Source of the DNA: JAVVHE01 sp032249695
GTDB lineage: Bacteria > Pseudomonadota > Alphaproteobacteria > Sphingomonadales > Sphingomonadaceae
Direction: 5' to 3'
Length of the DNA stretch: 64,000 bases
Assembly: GCA_032249695.1 (NCBI GenBank)
Contig: JAVVHE010000010.1
Span: 1 to 64,000 of the forward strand
This document shows positions 1-9,135 of this stretch, piece by piece; position 1 is the first letter of the stretch, and every line of letters begins with the position of its first letter. The notes under the pieces are model-generated. The model ran no database searches. It was not told the DNA's origin and worked only from the letters and a program-made list of their open reading frames with translations. Made by a program: the position numbers and the translations under genes.

Positions 1-832
<832 letters not shown>

Positions 833-1269
833 CGAATACCCCTTTCTTTGCTCATAGAGCGTAGGCCCTTGCACGCCTAGCTCAGTAACCATCACGACGC
901 AAGCTGTATCCCAAGCGGGCCGCCCAACCGGGGGCATATGCCGCTCGAATGGAAACATGGCTTACCCAAGACGCCGTACGCATCGTAACGCCGGACCATG
1001 CACTGAAACTATCTAGCAGCGCCAATCGGGCCGACACTTTCCGCAGGGTCTCGTCCAATCCGCCGATCTGTTCTCGCGTTCCGCCTCCACAACTCGCTAT
1101 CGACTACAAGGCTTTCGAACGCCGCAGGCAGGTTGCCTTCGGCGCATTCCGGCGCTCTCGTCGATCCCCTAAACACACAACTTGGCAGAAGGTGCGATGC
1201 GCCCACGAAGCGTGAGGCGTTTTCGGGAAGGTGTTGCACCGGTGCACCACCGCCGGCCCCGGACAGCGC
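833..1269. other. Intergenic region between OmpA-like gene and GTA tail-tip gene
   Basis: This stretch of about 440 bases has no convincing gene. It holds the leader of the OmpA-like gene, with its ribosome site at about 840-846, and the region downstream of the last GTA gene. A perfect 12-bp palindrome TGCACCGGTGCA lies at 1235-1246, 24 bases past the GTA stop. It lacks a T-run, so it is not a convincing intrinsic terminator. Short open frames here have neither ribosome sites nor codon bias. Confidence 0.5.
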
Positions 1270-3129
1270 TCAGCCAACGCCGCCCATCGGCTGGATCGTG
1301 GTCTCTGTCCAGGCTGTGCGCGCCAGGGTGTACGCCGGCGTCACCGCTTTCAACCGTACTCGTGTCCCGGCCACAGGCCCGCTAACAGGCAAACGAACGA
1401 AGGCTGCGGACGATAGCAGCACAATCCGCTCGCCCGGTAGGTGTGCCCCCACGGTTCCCTGCGTGCCATGGCAACCGCGCAACAGGCCGCTGATTCGCAG
1501 TCTTCCGCCCTCAACCGGCATGGCTGACCGGAAGCGGATGAGTTCGTCACCCACCGCCGCGAGGTTTGCTCCCGCGAGGACCGACGCGGCCGAGCGGTTT
1601 TCGAACGCGTCTCCGCTCACATGCTGAATGTCTAGGATGGTGGTATCGTCCCACCCCTCGGTCGGTCCCGATCCCAGCACCGTCGTGCACAGACCCGCTG
1701 TCATGGTGGTTCCGACGGTTCCTGCGAACGCGTACGTCTCGCCATGGTCGAGGCTTACCCAGATGTCGGCCCTCTGAAAGACCTCCGCATCGCCCAATAC
1801 GCCGCAGAGCAGCCGAGGGGTTGTGCCTTCCTCAAAAGGCAGTGGTGGCGGGACGAGCACAAGCACCTCGACCGAAGGCTGCACAGCGATGGAATTGGGT
1901 ACGATCCGTGCGGTCGCTCCCGGCGCAGGCGTACTCCGAGTGGACGCATCCCGTTCTGCCTCCAGCAAGACCGAACCGTCCGCCACCGTCTTTGCCGCGA
2001 CGCGCCACCTTTGGGGCGTGCCGAAATCGATCACGTCGCCCAGCTCGATCGATGCCCAACGCAGTGGCAATCTGAAACTTGCCGTGACGTCATTCGTGCT
2101 TTGATCGCGAATCATCTGCCGGGCGTATGTTTGGGCGGCAGAAGCACTCAGCGCAGCGGGGACGCTTTCCTCAACCGTCTTCGCGGGCCCGTTCTGCGAA
2201 GCGCGCCACCGTTGGACCGCAGGTTGTAGGTCGCGCTCGGGATCGAAATAGCGGACCTGCGCCTCATCCGCTCGTCCCGCGGCCGCGGCGAGACGTTTGC
2301 TGATTCCGAGCGCGCCGTCTCGTCCTCGCACAACCTCGTCCGTCGGCACTGCCGCTGCGCCGGCCTCCTGGTGACGCGGCCGAAGCGCGTGATTGGGGCC
2401 CGAGCCGCAGATATGCGCGTTAGCGAGCGCTGCGGCCCGCGCCACATCTGCTCCGATCGCGTCCCCAGCCCAATAGCCGGCAATCGGAGCTGGCGGGCAC
2501 AAATTCACCGCTGACAGCCCTGCTCGATGCGCCAGATCGATCGCGACCTCGGCGGCGTCGATGCCGTCGCCGTCCGCGTGGACGTCGAACGTCAACTGCG
2601 GCAACCGGTTGCCGAACTGCGTGAGCGGCAAATCCTCCAGAACGACATAAGCCAGACCGCGCCACTGCGGCGCGTCTGCGCCCAAGGCGGCGGACACGAG
2701 CGGGTCTGGTCGTGTCTGACGGCCGGTGTGTACACGGGCCGTGACAGGAAGTGACCAAGTGCCATCCTCGGACCGGACCAGTCGGCCGTCGGCCCAGATC
2801 CGCCCCAGCCGCTCGATCGGCCTGCCCGACAACGCGATCGCGAGAGACACGCTGTAGATCGCCGCGACGCCCATCGACGCCGAGGGTGCGCGCGTCCGGC
2901 GAAGCGGCGTGGCCCACAGCACGGTGCCGCCAGCCCGCATCCGGCCATAGATCAGCGGGATGGGTGAGCCGTAGGCGGAACTCTGGTTCGTGACAGCGTT
3001 GAGGTCGACCTGGCGCGGTCCTCGACCCGTGACCGCGCCGTCCATCGCCGACCCAGCAACTGCGCCGAACAGCCGCCCGGCAGGACCGCCGATGACGCCA
3101 CCCACGGTTGTAAGCGCGATCGTTGCCAT
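1270..3129 (-). CDS. GTA gp15-like phage tail-tip / baseplate protein
   Basis: This 619-residue protein is the last gene of the particle cluster and starts right after the stop of the NlpC/P60 gene. The N-terminus is a glycine/alanine-rich hydrophobic segment (GGVIGGPAGRLFGAVAGS), then PIPLIYGRMRAGGTVLWATP, a signature of GTA/phage tail-tip 'megatron' proteins. The middle and C-terminal parts resemble baseplate-hub beta domains. In Rhodobacter capsulatus GTA (RcGTA), gp15 is about 1,300 residues and carries a glycoside-hydrolase-like TIM barrel. This copy is half that length and no barrel is visible; a barrel-like region is instead found on the gp12-position gene. Its role is inferred to be the distal tail fibre/tip contacting the recipient cell. 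Position and N-terminus support the assignment well; detailed domain boundaries are uncertain. Confidence 0.82.
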   Translation of the reverse strand: MATIALTTVGGVIGGPAGRLFGAVAGSAMDGAVTGRGPRQVDLNAVTNQSSAYGSPIPLIYGRMRAGGTVLWATPLRRTRAPSASMGVAAIYSVSLAIALSGRPIERLGRIWADGRLVRSEDGTWSLPVTARVHTGRQTRPDPLVSAALGADAPQWRGLAYVVLEDLPLTQFGNRLPQLTFDVHADGDGIDAAEVAIDLAHRAGLSAVNLCPPAPIAGYWAGDAIGADVARAAALANAHICGSGPNHALRPRHQEAGAAAVPTDEVVRGRDGALGISKRLAAAAGRADEAQVRYFDPERDLQPAVQRWRASQNGPAKTVEESVPAALSASAAQTYARQMIRDQSTNDVTASFRLPLRWASIELGDVIDFGTPQRWRVAAKTVADGSVLLEAERDASTRSTPAPGATARIVPNSIAVQPSVEVLVLVPPPLPFEEGTTPRLLCGVLGDAEVFQRADIWVSLDHGETYAFAGTVGTTMTAGLCTTVLGSGPTEGWDDTTILDIQHVSGDAFENRSAASVLAGANLAAVGDELIRFRSAMPVEGGRLRISGLLRGCHGTQGTVGAHLPGERIVLLSSAAFVRLPVSGPVAGTRVRLKAVTPAYTLARTAWTETTIQPMGGVG

Positions 3130-3546
3130 TTAACCCTCCACCAGGCGCCACTCGGACGCGATAGGCCAATCCGGACTGACCGTGCTCTCGACGACGCGCA
3201 GCAGTGCGGCGTGCGCGTGGACGATCGTGCTGCCCGTCCAGATCGCCAGGTGCGGGCCGCCAAGCGGAATCGCGAACAGCAGGACCTCCCCAGCCAGACG
3301 CGGCTGATCGGCCCGAATCAGGCCCGCCTGAGCCAGCCCTGCTTCGACATCGGCCACGCTTCGGTCGCCGCTGAGGCAGTAGTTCGCTTGGGGCGCGGCC
3401 AGCGGGAAGCCGACCGCCTTTGCTGCCGCGTAGACCACGCCGACGCAGTCGAGACCGATCGACGGGTTGCGACCCTGGCTTTGGAAGCGCGCGCCCACCA
3501 GCCGCCGCGCCGCCGCGACGAGGCGCTCGCCGGGGGGCTGGGTCAT
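3130..3546 (-). CDS. NlpC/P60 family cell-wall peptidase of the tail (GTA gp14-like)
   Basis: This 138-residue protein has the NlpC/P60 fold layout: catalytic Cys34 in SIGLDCVG, a His in GGPHLAIW (His99) and a further His pair HAH at 110-112. The family are papain-like cysteine peptidases that cut peptide bonds in peptidoglycan. In RcGTA, gp14 is a tail-tip enzyme that helps the particle cross the recipient wall. The start overlaps the stop of the DUF2163 gene by four bases (ATGA), and the gp15-like gene begins immediately after the stop, so the three tail-tip proteins are translationally coupled. All catalytic residues are present, so activity is likely. Confidence 0.88.
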   Translation of the reverse strand: MTQPPGERLVAAARRLVGARFQSQGRNPSIGLDCVGVVYAAAKAVGFPLAAPQANYCLSGDRSVADVEAGLAQAGLIRADQPRLAGEVLLFAIPLGGPHLAIWTGSTIVHAHAALLRVVESTVSPDWPIASEWRLVEG

Positions 3547-4367
3547 GACGGATAATGCTGCAGCGCGTCGGAGCCGGGCAGGTTGGGCTCACCCCGGAAA
3601 TTGGGCGTGTTGCGGAACCGGTCGCGGCACGTCTCCCAGCGCTTGTCGCAGCCTGCGCGCAGGCGGAGCCGCGTACCTGGTGCAACCTGCACCGGCTCTG
3701 CCGGCAACAGCCGGCCGCCGTCCGCATTCGCGATCGCGCGATCGACGCCACTGCTGCTGCCGGAGACCACGCGAAGGCGGCCGTAACGGAAACGCTCGAC
3801 CGCCGGTGTCGGCGAGACGATCAGCCATTCGCCCTCAACGGCACTGACGAGGACGTCTTCTTCGTGCGCTCGAAGGTTCACACCGCAGCGGCGGTCGCCT
3901 AAGCTGGCGCGGCAATCCGGGGAGAAACGGTCCGGCACGGTGCGGTCGAGGCGTGTCAGGACGGACAGCATTTCCGCCTCGAAGCGCCCGTTGCTGCACC
4001 GTACGTCGCCCAGCTCGCCGGTCGCGAGCGGGATCACGCCTGCTTCCAGCGCTGACCAGTCCACCAGAAACACATTCAGCCGCGCGCCGTCGAAGCGGCC
4101 CCGAAGCAGGTCAGCCTCGCTGACTGACCGCCCATTCAGCGCCCCGGCTGCGTCCATCTGATGATGGTCGCCCGAAAGCGCGGTCCGGATCGCGGAGGGC
4201 ACGATGCCGGAATCGCTTTCATACCGCAAGCCATCGATCCGGAGCGGCCGGTCGTGCGCGGTAAGCCCGCTGCTGACGCCGTCGGCCCGATCAATGCGCC
4301 AACACAGCGCAAGTGTCGTGAGTTCGCTACCGATCGCGGCAGCAAGTGCGGGGGTAAGATCGAGCAT
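3543..4367 (-). CDS. DUF2163 baseplate hub protein (GTA gp13-like)
   Basis: A 274-residue DUF2163 protein. Four cysteines stand out: Cys152 and Cys161 (PDCRASLGDRRCGV) and Cys240 and Cys247 (GCDKRWETC). This spacing matches the RcGTA gp13 hub, reported to hold an iron-sulfur cluster, so metal binding is inferred here. The protein would form the tail hub between the distal tail ring (gp12) and the tip. The gene lies four bases after the DUF2460 fusion gene and overlaps the peptidase gene by ATGA, as in other GTA clusters. No frame damage is seen and the length is normal for the family. Confidence 0.9.
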   Translation of the reverse strand: MLDLTPALAAAIGSELTTLALCWRIDRADGVSSGLTAHDRPLRIDGLRYESDSGIVPSAIRTALSGDHHQMDAAGALNGRSVSEADLLRGRFDGARLNVFLVDWSALEAGVIPLATGELGDVRCSNGRFEAEMLSVLTRLDRTVPDRFSPDCRASLGDRRCGVNLRAHEEDVLVSAVEGEWLIVSPTPAVERFRYGRLRVVSGSSSGVDRAIANADGGRLLPAEPVQVAPGTRLRLRAGCDKRWETCRDRFRNTPNFRGEPNLPGSDALQHYPS

Positions 4368-4371
4368 CGTC

Positions 4372-6699
4372 TCAATCCTCGCGCACTTCGATCAGCGCCA
4401 CTGGGGGCATCTGGCCGGCCCGCACTGCGGCGAGGCTCATCGGCAGCGAGTCGCTGTCGAACCGCGCGGGTACGTCGAAGCGGAACCCGGCCGTCACCGC
4501 AGCTCCGGCGGGGGGCGGCGTCTCCAGCTGCACGATCCCGCCGGGTTGCAGCGTCCAGCCGCTCGCCTGTTCAGTCTGGCCGACCGCCAGCCGTACCGAA
4601 CCCGGCACCGGCCGCGTGATGCGCCGCGGGGATCCGCCGCCGTAGCTCTTGGTGAGCGGGAAGCGCGTGCGTACGCCGTCGCCCGTTCCGATGGCCTGAT
4701 CGAATGCGCCGGGCTCGCCACCATCTGCGGCGGAGCTGCTGTCGATCGGGTCGCGGAACCGGAAAGCGCGTGCGCGTCCACCCCGCGCGCGGAAAAACGC
4801 GAGCAGTTCGCGCAGCTCGCTTTCGGCGCGCAGGCCAGAGCCTAGCTCGTACTTGCAGCGGGCGTCCGCCCAGCCGCTATTGCGCTGCTCGCGGCCGCTG
4901 GCGGTCGTCACGACCTGTGTCGTGAAAACCGGTTCGGCTGCAGCGTCGAGGCCGAGCGATAGCGGGAACAGCACGTCATCAAACGCATTCGCCATTTCGG
5001 CTCCTTCGAAGTAGGTCAGGCCGTCGCGCATGATCTGCGGCATTGCCCAAAGGAAAACCTGCGGCACGCCGCGAGCCCGCGCATCCTCGGCCGCAGCGAT
5101 AATTGCGTTCCACTGATCGCGATCAGCTGGGTTCAGCACGAAGCCTGCGAGATAGTGTTGATGCGCCAAAGGATACGCCAGTCTGGTGTCGACCGCCTGG
5201 CGCGCGCGGGCAGCCGCGGCCGTGTCCTCCTCGGTGACGAAATCGTAGTCTTCCAGCTGGAAGACGTCGAAGGCTGGAGCGCGCCAGCCTTCGGGCATAT
5301 TCAAGAGCGCGAGGTTGTCGGCGTCGCGCCCAAGCACCTGCGGCGAATAGAACAGCAGATAGCTCGTCGCGCCCGGAGCGGCGGCTTTGGCAGCCGCGGC
5401 GACCGCTATAGTCGAGCGGGCGAGCAGCGTGCCCGCCCAAGTGAAATAGCGGCGCTGGGCGTCGCTCAGCTGAACGGACGAGTTCGCGACCGGCGGCGGG
5501 GGCGCAAGCCCGGTCTCGGCGGTAAACCGCGCCTTCGCCGCCGCGTCGTAGATTGCCGGCTGGCGATCGGAGCCGGTCCACCACCACGGCTCGCCGACCT
5601 GGAAATGAACGGGATGACCGGAGTCTGCCGCGATCGTCGCCAATGCAGCGGCGCAGCGCTCCAGATAGGCCTGCGCTCTCGGGATAGCAGGAGACAGCAG
5701 CGCCGAGGGCGGCGCCCACCTTGTCAGTGCGGGCGACCCATCGGCCTTCACCTGCCGCCAGCCGCGCGGGCAATGCGCGTCGAACAGCTCGTAGCTGAGG
5801 CTGAGGATCAGCTGGTAGCCGAGCGCAGTCGCGCGGGCCGCGAAATCGCGGTGCCACGCCAGGAACGGCGGGTTGAACGGGGTCGTGCCCATATCGTCGG
5901 CCACCAGGCGCGCCTCGGCCGCATCCCAGCGCAGCCGGAACTGGTGGCTCATCCCGACATAATGGTTGATCCACTCGCGGTAGCCGAGCGCTTCGATCGT
6001 GCGCATGAGCCGCGCGGGCGTCAGGTGATACTGGTCGTCATAGCCCGTGGCAGCGCGGAGGCTGTGCTCGGGGAGGAACGCGTCGCCGATCCCGATGACC
6101 GCGCTCTCGCCAGCGGCTGCGATCTCGCTCAGCTCCACCCAGCCCGCCACCGGTGCGGGCAACGCGCCGGCGGAACCGAAGCCGGGCGACGCGAGGCTGA
6201 TGAACATGCGGTCGATGTCGCCCGCCCAGACCGGGTCGGCATTGTCGGGCAGCCGGAAGCCCCCAGAGAGCGCGGCGAAGTCGATCGTGATTCGCGCGTC
6301 CACGGGCGTGCCCGCGGCGTAGTTCCACAGCCGCACATACCAGGCGCACGGCTGCCCGCTCGCGTCGCGGCCCTCGATCGTCAGCGTCGGGCCGTTGACT
6401 GCGTCCAGCGGCACCACGCCGTCCGAACGCCAGCGGAAGCTCAGCTGCACCTCGCGGTAGTCGCGCGCGGTTTCGTAACGCAGCAGCGGGTGGTCGTGCC
6501 GGTCCTCGCTCTCCCAGATCAGGCCCGCAAGGTCCGCGCCCGTATAGAACTCGGCATCGACGCGCAGCGACGCGGGGCCGGTCGATACGACGCTCGCCAT
6601 CATCGGGCGCGGGAAATTGACCGTCCAGAAGCGCGGATCGAAGCGCATCAGATGGTCAGTGCGGCGCTGGTCCTCGGCCCGCGCGAACCACCAGCTCAT
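4372..6699 (-). CDS. Fusion: TIM-barrel glycosidase-like tail domain + DUF2460 distal tail protein (GTA gp12-like)
   Basis: This 775-residue protein is far longer than RcGTA gp12 (about 200 residues). Only the C-terminal ~200 residues, from FDDVLFPL (573), look like DUF2460, the distal tail ring protein. Residues 1-200 form a beta-rich domain (ARDYREVQLSFRWRSDG). Residues ~210-560 read like a glycoside-hydrolase TIM barrel, with FLAWHRDFAARATALGYQL, an acidic strand end FQVGEPWWW (369-374), FDVFQLEDYDFV and VPQVFLWAMPQI. The acidic residues at strand ends could be catalytic, but substrate and activity are unknown. The inferred role is a tail collar that also binds or trims recipient surface polysaccharide. 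It overlaps the tape-measure gene by ATGA. DUF2460 identity is firm; the barrel reading is moderately supported. Confidence 0.8.
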   Translation of the reverse strand: MSWWFARAEDQRRTDHLMRFDPRFWTVNFPRPMMASVVSTGPASLRVDAEFYTGADLAGLIWESEDRHDHPLLRYETARDYREVQLSFRWRSDGVVPLDAVNGPTLTIEGRDASGQPCAWYVRLWNYAAGTPVDARITIDFAALSGGFRLPDNADPVWAGDIDRMFISLASPGFGSAGALPAPVAGWVELSEIAAAGESAVIGIGDAFLPEHSLRAATGYDDQYHLTPARLMRTIEALGYREWINHYVGMSHQFRLRWDAAEARLVADDMGTTPFNPPFLAWHRDFAARATALGYQLILSLSYELFDAHCPRGWRQVKADGSPALTRWAPPSALLSPAIPRAQAYLERCAAALATIAADSGHPVHFQVGEPWWWTGSDRQPAIYDAAAKARFTAETGLAPPPPVANSSVQLSDAQRRYFTWAGTLLARSTIAVAAAAKAAAPGATSYLLFYSPQVLGRDADNLALLNMPEGWRAPAFDVFQLEDYDFVTEEDTAAAARARQAVDTRLAYPLAHQHYLAGFVLNPADRDQWNAIIAAAEDARARGVPQVFLWAMPQIMRDGLTYFEGAEMANAFDDVLFPLSLGLDAAAEPVFTTQVVTTASGREQRNSGWADARCKYELGSGLRAESELRELLAFFRARGGRARAFRFRDPIDSSSAADGGEPGAFDQAIGTGDGVRTRFPLTKSYGGGSPRRITRPVPGSVRLAVGQTEQASGWTLQPGGIVQLETPPPAGAAVTAGFRFDVPARFDSDSLPMSLAAVRAGQMPPVALIEVRED

Positions 6700-7256
6700 C
6701 GTGCCTGCTCCAGCGCGACCGCGACGGCCCGCGCGACCTGGCGTCCGCTCATCGCCATGTATCCCGGCTCCGCTCCGGCGGGCGGGCTGACGTTCACGGT
6801 GATGTTGACCGGCGTTCGCCCGCCGCCGCCAGTTTCGATCCGGCCGCTCGCAGTGGGCACGAACAGCTCGGGGCCGCGCTCGCCGACGAGATAGGCGCGG
6901 CCGCCCTCGACCGGGCCGCCGGTCGCGCGGCCCGGCACGCCGAGCGCCGCGGCGGCGAAGGACAGCAGCCCGCCGCCGCTGCTCGCGATCCCGCCGCCGC
7001 CCAACCCGAGGCGGGAGCGCAGCGCTTCGCCCGCGATCTCGGAGAAAGCGCGGACCGCGACCCGCGCGAGGTCCTCGAACCCCACGCGTCCCGTTCGCGC
7101 CGCGCCGCCGAGCGCTGCCTCGATCGCGCCACCCGCACCGCGCGCGCCGTCGGAGAGCGGCCCCTCCAGCTGGCGACGCATGTCGGCGACATCGCGCGCA
7201 AAGGCTCCGGTGTCGGCGCGGACGCGGAGCACCAGGCTGTCGATCTCATCGTCCAT
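6696..7256 (-). CDS. Short tail tape-measure protein (GTA gp11-like)
   Basis: A 186-residue protein with an N-terminal helix (MDDEIDSLVLRVRADTGAF) and a glycine-rich C-terminal half containing GRATGGPVEGGRAYLVGERG then PELFVP. That motif is characteristic of the C-terminal end of phage tape-measure proteins. Tape-measure length sets tail length, and 186 residues predicts a very short tail, as in GTAs (RcGTA gp11 is also short) and unlike most siphophages. It overlaps the chaperone gene upstream by 11 bases and the fusion gene downstream by four. The size agrees with a GTA rather than an active siphophage. Confidence 0.87.
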   Translation of the reverse strand: MDDEIDSLVLRVRADTGAFARDVADMRRQLEGPLSDGARGAGGAIEAALGGAARTGRVGFEDLARVAVRAFSEIAGEALRSRLGLGGGGIASSGGGLLSFAAAALGVPGRATGGPVEGGRAYLVGERGPELFVPTASGRIETGGGGRTPVNITVNVSPPAGAEPGYMAMSGRQVARAVAVALEQAR

Positions 7257-7449
7257 CGGGGAAACGCTCCATCAGTTGGCGAAGGCCTTGAGTGTCGAGC
7301 GCGGGACCGTGCGCAGCGGGAAGCCCGAGCGCGGCAGCGAGTTCGGCGGGCGTCGCAGCCCAGAACTCGGCGGGTCGCCAGCCAAGCACGCGCGCGGCGA
7401 GCCCCGCGAGCAGCAGCGCACGAGGTCCGAACGCGCCGTCAGCGGCCAT
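7246..7449 (-). CDS. Small phage tail assembly chaperone (GTA gp10.1 / rcc01693-like)
   Basis: A 67-residue protein: MAADGAFGPRALLLAGLAAR, then VLGWRPAEFWAATPAELAAALG. The W-x-P-x-E-F-W-x-A-T-P-x-E-L pattern is typical of the small protein found between gp10 and the tape measure in alphaproteobacterial GTAs, annotated as a tail assembly chaperone. It overlaps both neighbours (11 bases each), the layout expected for tail chaperone pairs. It would act transiently in assembly around the tape measure and not be in the mature particle. The start is the first ATG; no ribosome site is needed beyond coupling. Confidence 0.8.
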   Translation of the reverse strand: MAADGAFGPRALLLAGLAARVLGWRPAEFWAATPAELAAALGLPAAHGPALDTQGLRQLMERFPDGR

Positions 7450-7741
7450 TCAGCGCCTGCGCGACGATCGCGCGCAGCACCGGGGTCAGGCGCGCTAGAC
7501 CGAGGCCGATCAGCGCCTCGCCGAACGCCGCGCGCGTCAGCCCCTCCGGCCGCGCCGCCAGGCAGTGCCAGATGAGCGCGGCGAGCTCGCTGAGCTTCAG
7601 CCTGCCCGCAGCGGCCCGGTCGATCAGATCGAACAGCGGGCCGAGTTCCTCCTCGGCGGCAACGAGCGCCTCGAAGCTCGGCCGCACCGTCCAGCGTTCG
7701 CCGAACAGCTCCAGAGCCGCCTCGCCGCGATGCGGGTTCAC
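7439..7741 (-). CDS. GTA gp10-like tail assembly protein
   Basis: A 100-residue protein starting at a GTG (7741) whose G and TG overlap the tail-tube stop (GTGA). The sequence has ALELFGERWTVRPSFEALVA followed by a helix-rich C-terminal half. It matches the GTA-family gp10 proteins located between the tail tube and the tape measure, equivalent to the upstream partner of phage tail-chaperone pairs. The role is in tail assembly. The GTG start is chosen because it is the overlap codon and yields the family's usual length; the frame stays open far upstream but without any family resemblance. Confidence 0.75.
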   Translation of the reverse strand: MNPHRGEAALELFGERWTVRPSFEALVAAEEELGPLFDLIDRAAAGRLKLSELAALIWHCLAARPEGLTRAAFGEALIGLGLARLTPVLRAIVAQALNGR

Positions 7742-8145
7742 AGCACGCTGACCGCGCCGGAGGATTCGAGCTTCAGCGTGTAGGTCCGCTCGCCGTTGAA
7801 ATCGCCGCTGTAGTCCAGCCGCGACACGAGGAACCTGCCGCGGATGCGCTGGCCGCTCTCGAAGCTCACCTCGTAATCGTCCACTGTCCCGGCGAGCACG
7901 CTGCCGCGCAGCTTCTCCTCGGCGGCCGAACCCGTGAACACGCCCGATCCGCTGATCGAGACTCGGCGGATGCCGGCGCCCGAAAGCAGTTCGCGCCACC
8001 CGCCCGAGCCCTTGTTGGTGATGACAACCGCGTCGCCCTCGATCGCGAGCTGCGTGGTCTTCAGGCCCGCGATCGTCTGGTAGGCGGGCGGGGTCGCGCC
8101 GTCGCTGATCTTCAAGAGGAAGGCGCTGCCCTTTTCGGCTGGCAT
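7738..8145 (-). CDS. Major tail tube protein (GTA gp9-like)
   Basis: A 135-residue protein, MPAEKGSAFLLKISDGATPP..., with TIAGLKTTQLAIEGDAVVIT and YSGDFNGERTYTLKLESSG. This is the TP901-1-type/lambda-gpV-type tail tube fold seen in GTA gp9. Copies stack as hexameric rings to form the tail tube. Twelve bases separate it from the tail-terminator gene, with a ribosome site AAGGAG just upstream of the ATG. As a major structural protein it should be made in bulk; it is one of the few genes here with its own good ribosome site rather than an overlap start. Confidence 0.9.
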   Translation of the reverse strand: MPAEKGSAFLLKISDGATPPAYQTIAGLKTTQLAIEGDAVVITNKGSGGWRELLSGAGIRRVSISGSGVFTGSAAEEKLRGSVLAGTVDDYEVSFESGQRIRGRFLVSRLDYSGDFNGERTYTLKLESSGAVSVL

Positions 8146-8157
8146 GGGGGAATCTCC

Positions 8158-8568
8158 TTATTGGCTGGCGCGCTCGGTGCGGGCGCGGAACTCGATCACA
8201 TGTTCGCTCGGGCCGCCGTCTTCGGGCACGGCGGTGAAGCTGCGCAGGAAGCCGATCGACACGATCCGCCAGCCGCCGCCGAGCGAGCCCGAAAGGCCGC
8301 TCATCACGGCTTCGATGCGGTCGACGGCGGCGGCTGGAGCTGCGGCGGGGTAGGGCGCTGCCCACAGCGTCGCGCGCAGGCGATGCTCGCGGCCCTGGCG
8401 GTCCTTGCATGACCAGTCGGTCGCGATGTCCGGCCCAATCACCGCATAGGGTGGCTTGGCGCCGGGCGCGGGGGCCATCGCCCACACGCCCTGCACCAGG
8501 GCTTTCAGTGCAGCGTCGGCGCGCAGCGCCGACGTTACCGCCGTCACGAGCGCGGTCGAAGCGCTCAC
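8158..8568 (-). CDS. DUF3168 tail completion / terminator protein (GTA gp8-like)
   Basis: A 136-residue DUF3168 protein, starting at a GTG in a GTGA overlap with the upstream small gene. Typical features are the N-terminal helix with ALVTAVTSALRADAALKALV, then PPYAVIGPD and a terminal strand HVIEFRARTER. In phages and in RcGTA this protein forms the ring that ends tail-tube growth and docks the tail to the head. Position between the head-closure region and the tail tube fits. The GTG start gives the standard family length. Confidence 0.88.
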   Translation of the reverse strand: MSASTALVTAVTSALRADAALKALVQGVWAMAPAPGAKPPYAVIGPDIATDWSCKDRQGREHRLRATLWAAPYPAAAPAAAVDRIEAVMSGLSGSLGGGWRIVSIGFLRSFTAVPEDGGPSEHVIEFRARTERASQ

Positions 8569-8816
8569 TCGCGCGCTCCGGCCTTGGCGCGCAGACCCTC
8601 GATCCACGCGAGCAGCTTGGCCTCGCCGCGGTCCATCCGGTTGCGGATGCCGGTGCCGATAAGCTTGATGCCCTCAGCGACCGCTTCGGCGGCGATGCCC
8701 GCCAGCTCGGTCGCGGCCGCAGTGGCTCCGGCCTGGATCACCGCCTTGGCGCGGTCGCCGCCCAGCTTCGCCGCCTTCGCGGCCAGACCCTTTAGTGTCG
8801 TCTCGGTGGTCATCAC
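8565..8816 (-). CDS. Small helical protein of unknown function within the head-tail module
   Basis: An 83-residue alanine-rich helical protein (MMTTETTLKGLAAKAAKLGG... ending EAKLLAWIEGLRAKAGARE). It overlaps the head-closure gene upstream (ATGA) and the DUF3168 gene downstream (GTGA), so it is certainly co-translated with the head-tail connector set. RcGTA has no gene of this kind between gp7 and gp8. In lambdoid siphophages the HK97-gp10/minor tail component sits at this point, but this protein is shorter and I do not see that domain. A connector accessory or assembly factor is the simplest idea; function is unassigned. Confidence 0.7.
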   Translation of the reverse strand: MMTTETTLKGLAAKAAKLGGDRAKAVIQAGATAAATELAGIAAEAVAEGIKLIGTGIRNRMDRGEAKLLAWIEGLRAKAGARE

Positions 8817-9118
8817 TGTCTCTCCTCGGCTAGGATTTCGATGCGGTCGGGGGTGACGGGGTCGGCGCGGACGGTGAGCACGCTCAGCGTCCGCCCCGCC
8901 CAGATCAGGCGACAGGTCTCGTCGATCGCGCCGGGTCGCGCGATGAGGCGGAAGCGGGGGCGTCTCCGCTCGGCGCCGCCGTCGGGCGCAGTGCGCTCGG
9001 GCATCGCGGCCATCTCAGCCCAAAGCTCGCCGTCGGCTGTCCACAGCCCGCCCTCGTCGAGGTCGCGCCAGCGTTCGACGCCCAGCCGCGTGCGCAGCCG
9101 GCCGGTCAATTCGGTCAT
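8813..9118 (-). CDS. Head closure / head-tail adaptor protein (GTA gp7-like)
   Basis: A 101-residue protein with MTELTGRLRTRLGVERW at the start, then FRLIARPGAIDETCRLIWAG and a final stretch RADPVTPDRIEILAEER. This is the small beta-barrel 'phage head-tail adaptor/stopper' pattern found after the gp6-type connector. It would close the portal channel after packaging and receive the tail. The start at 9118 is chosen because it matches the family N-terminus; the frame is open further upstream but that part is the shadow of the gp6-like gene. It overlaps the next gene by ATGA. Confidence 0.8.
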   Translation of the reverse strand: MTELTGRLRTRLGVERWRDLDEGGLWTADGELWAEMAAMPERTAPDGGAERRRPRFRLIARPGAIDETCRLIWAGRTLSVLTVRADPVTPDRIEILAEERQ

Positions 9119-9135
9119 GGCAGTCTCCGCAAGAG

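Noticed and set aside
949..1215. Small plus-strand gene in the region between OmpA-like and gp15-like genes
   Set aside because: No ribosome site, low-complexity Arg/Ser content, overlapping equal-sized frames on both strands.
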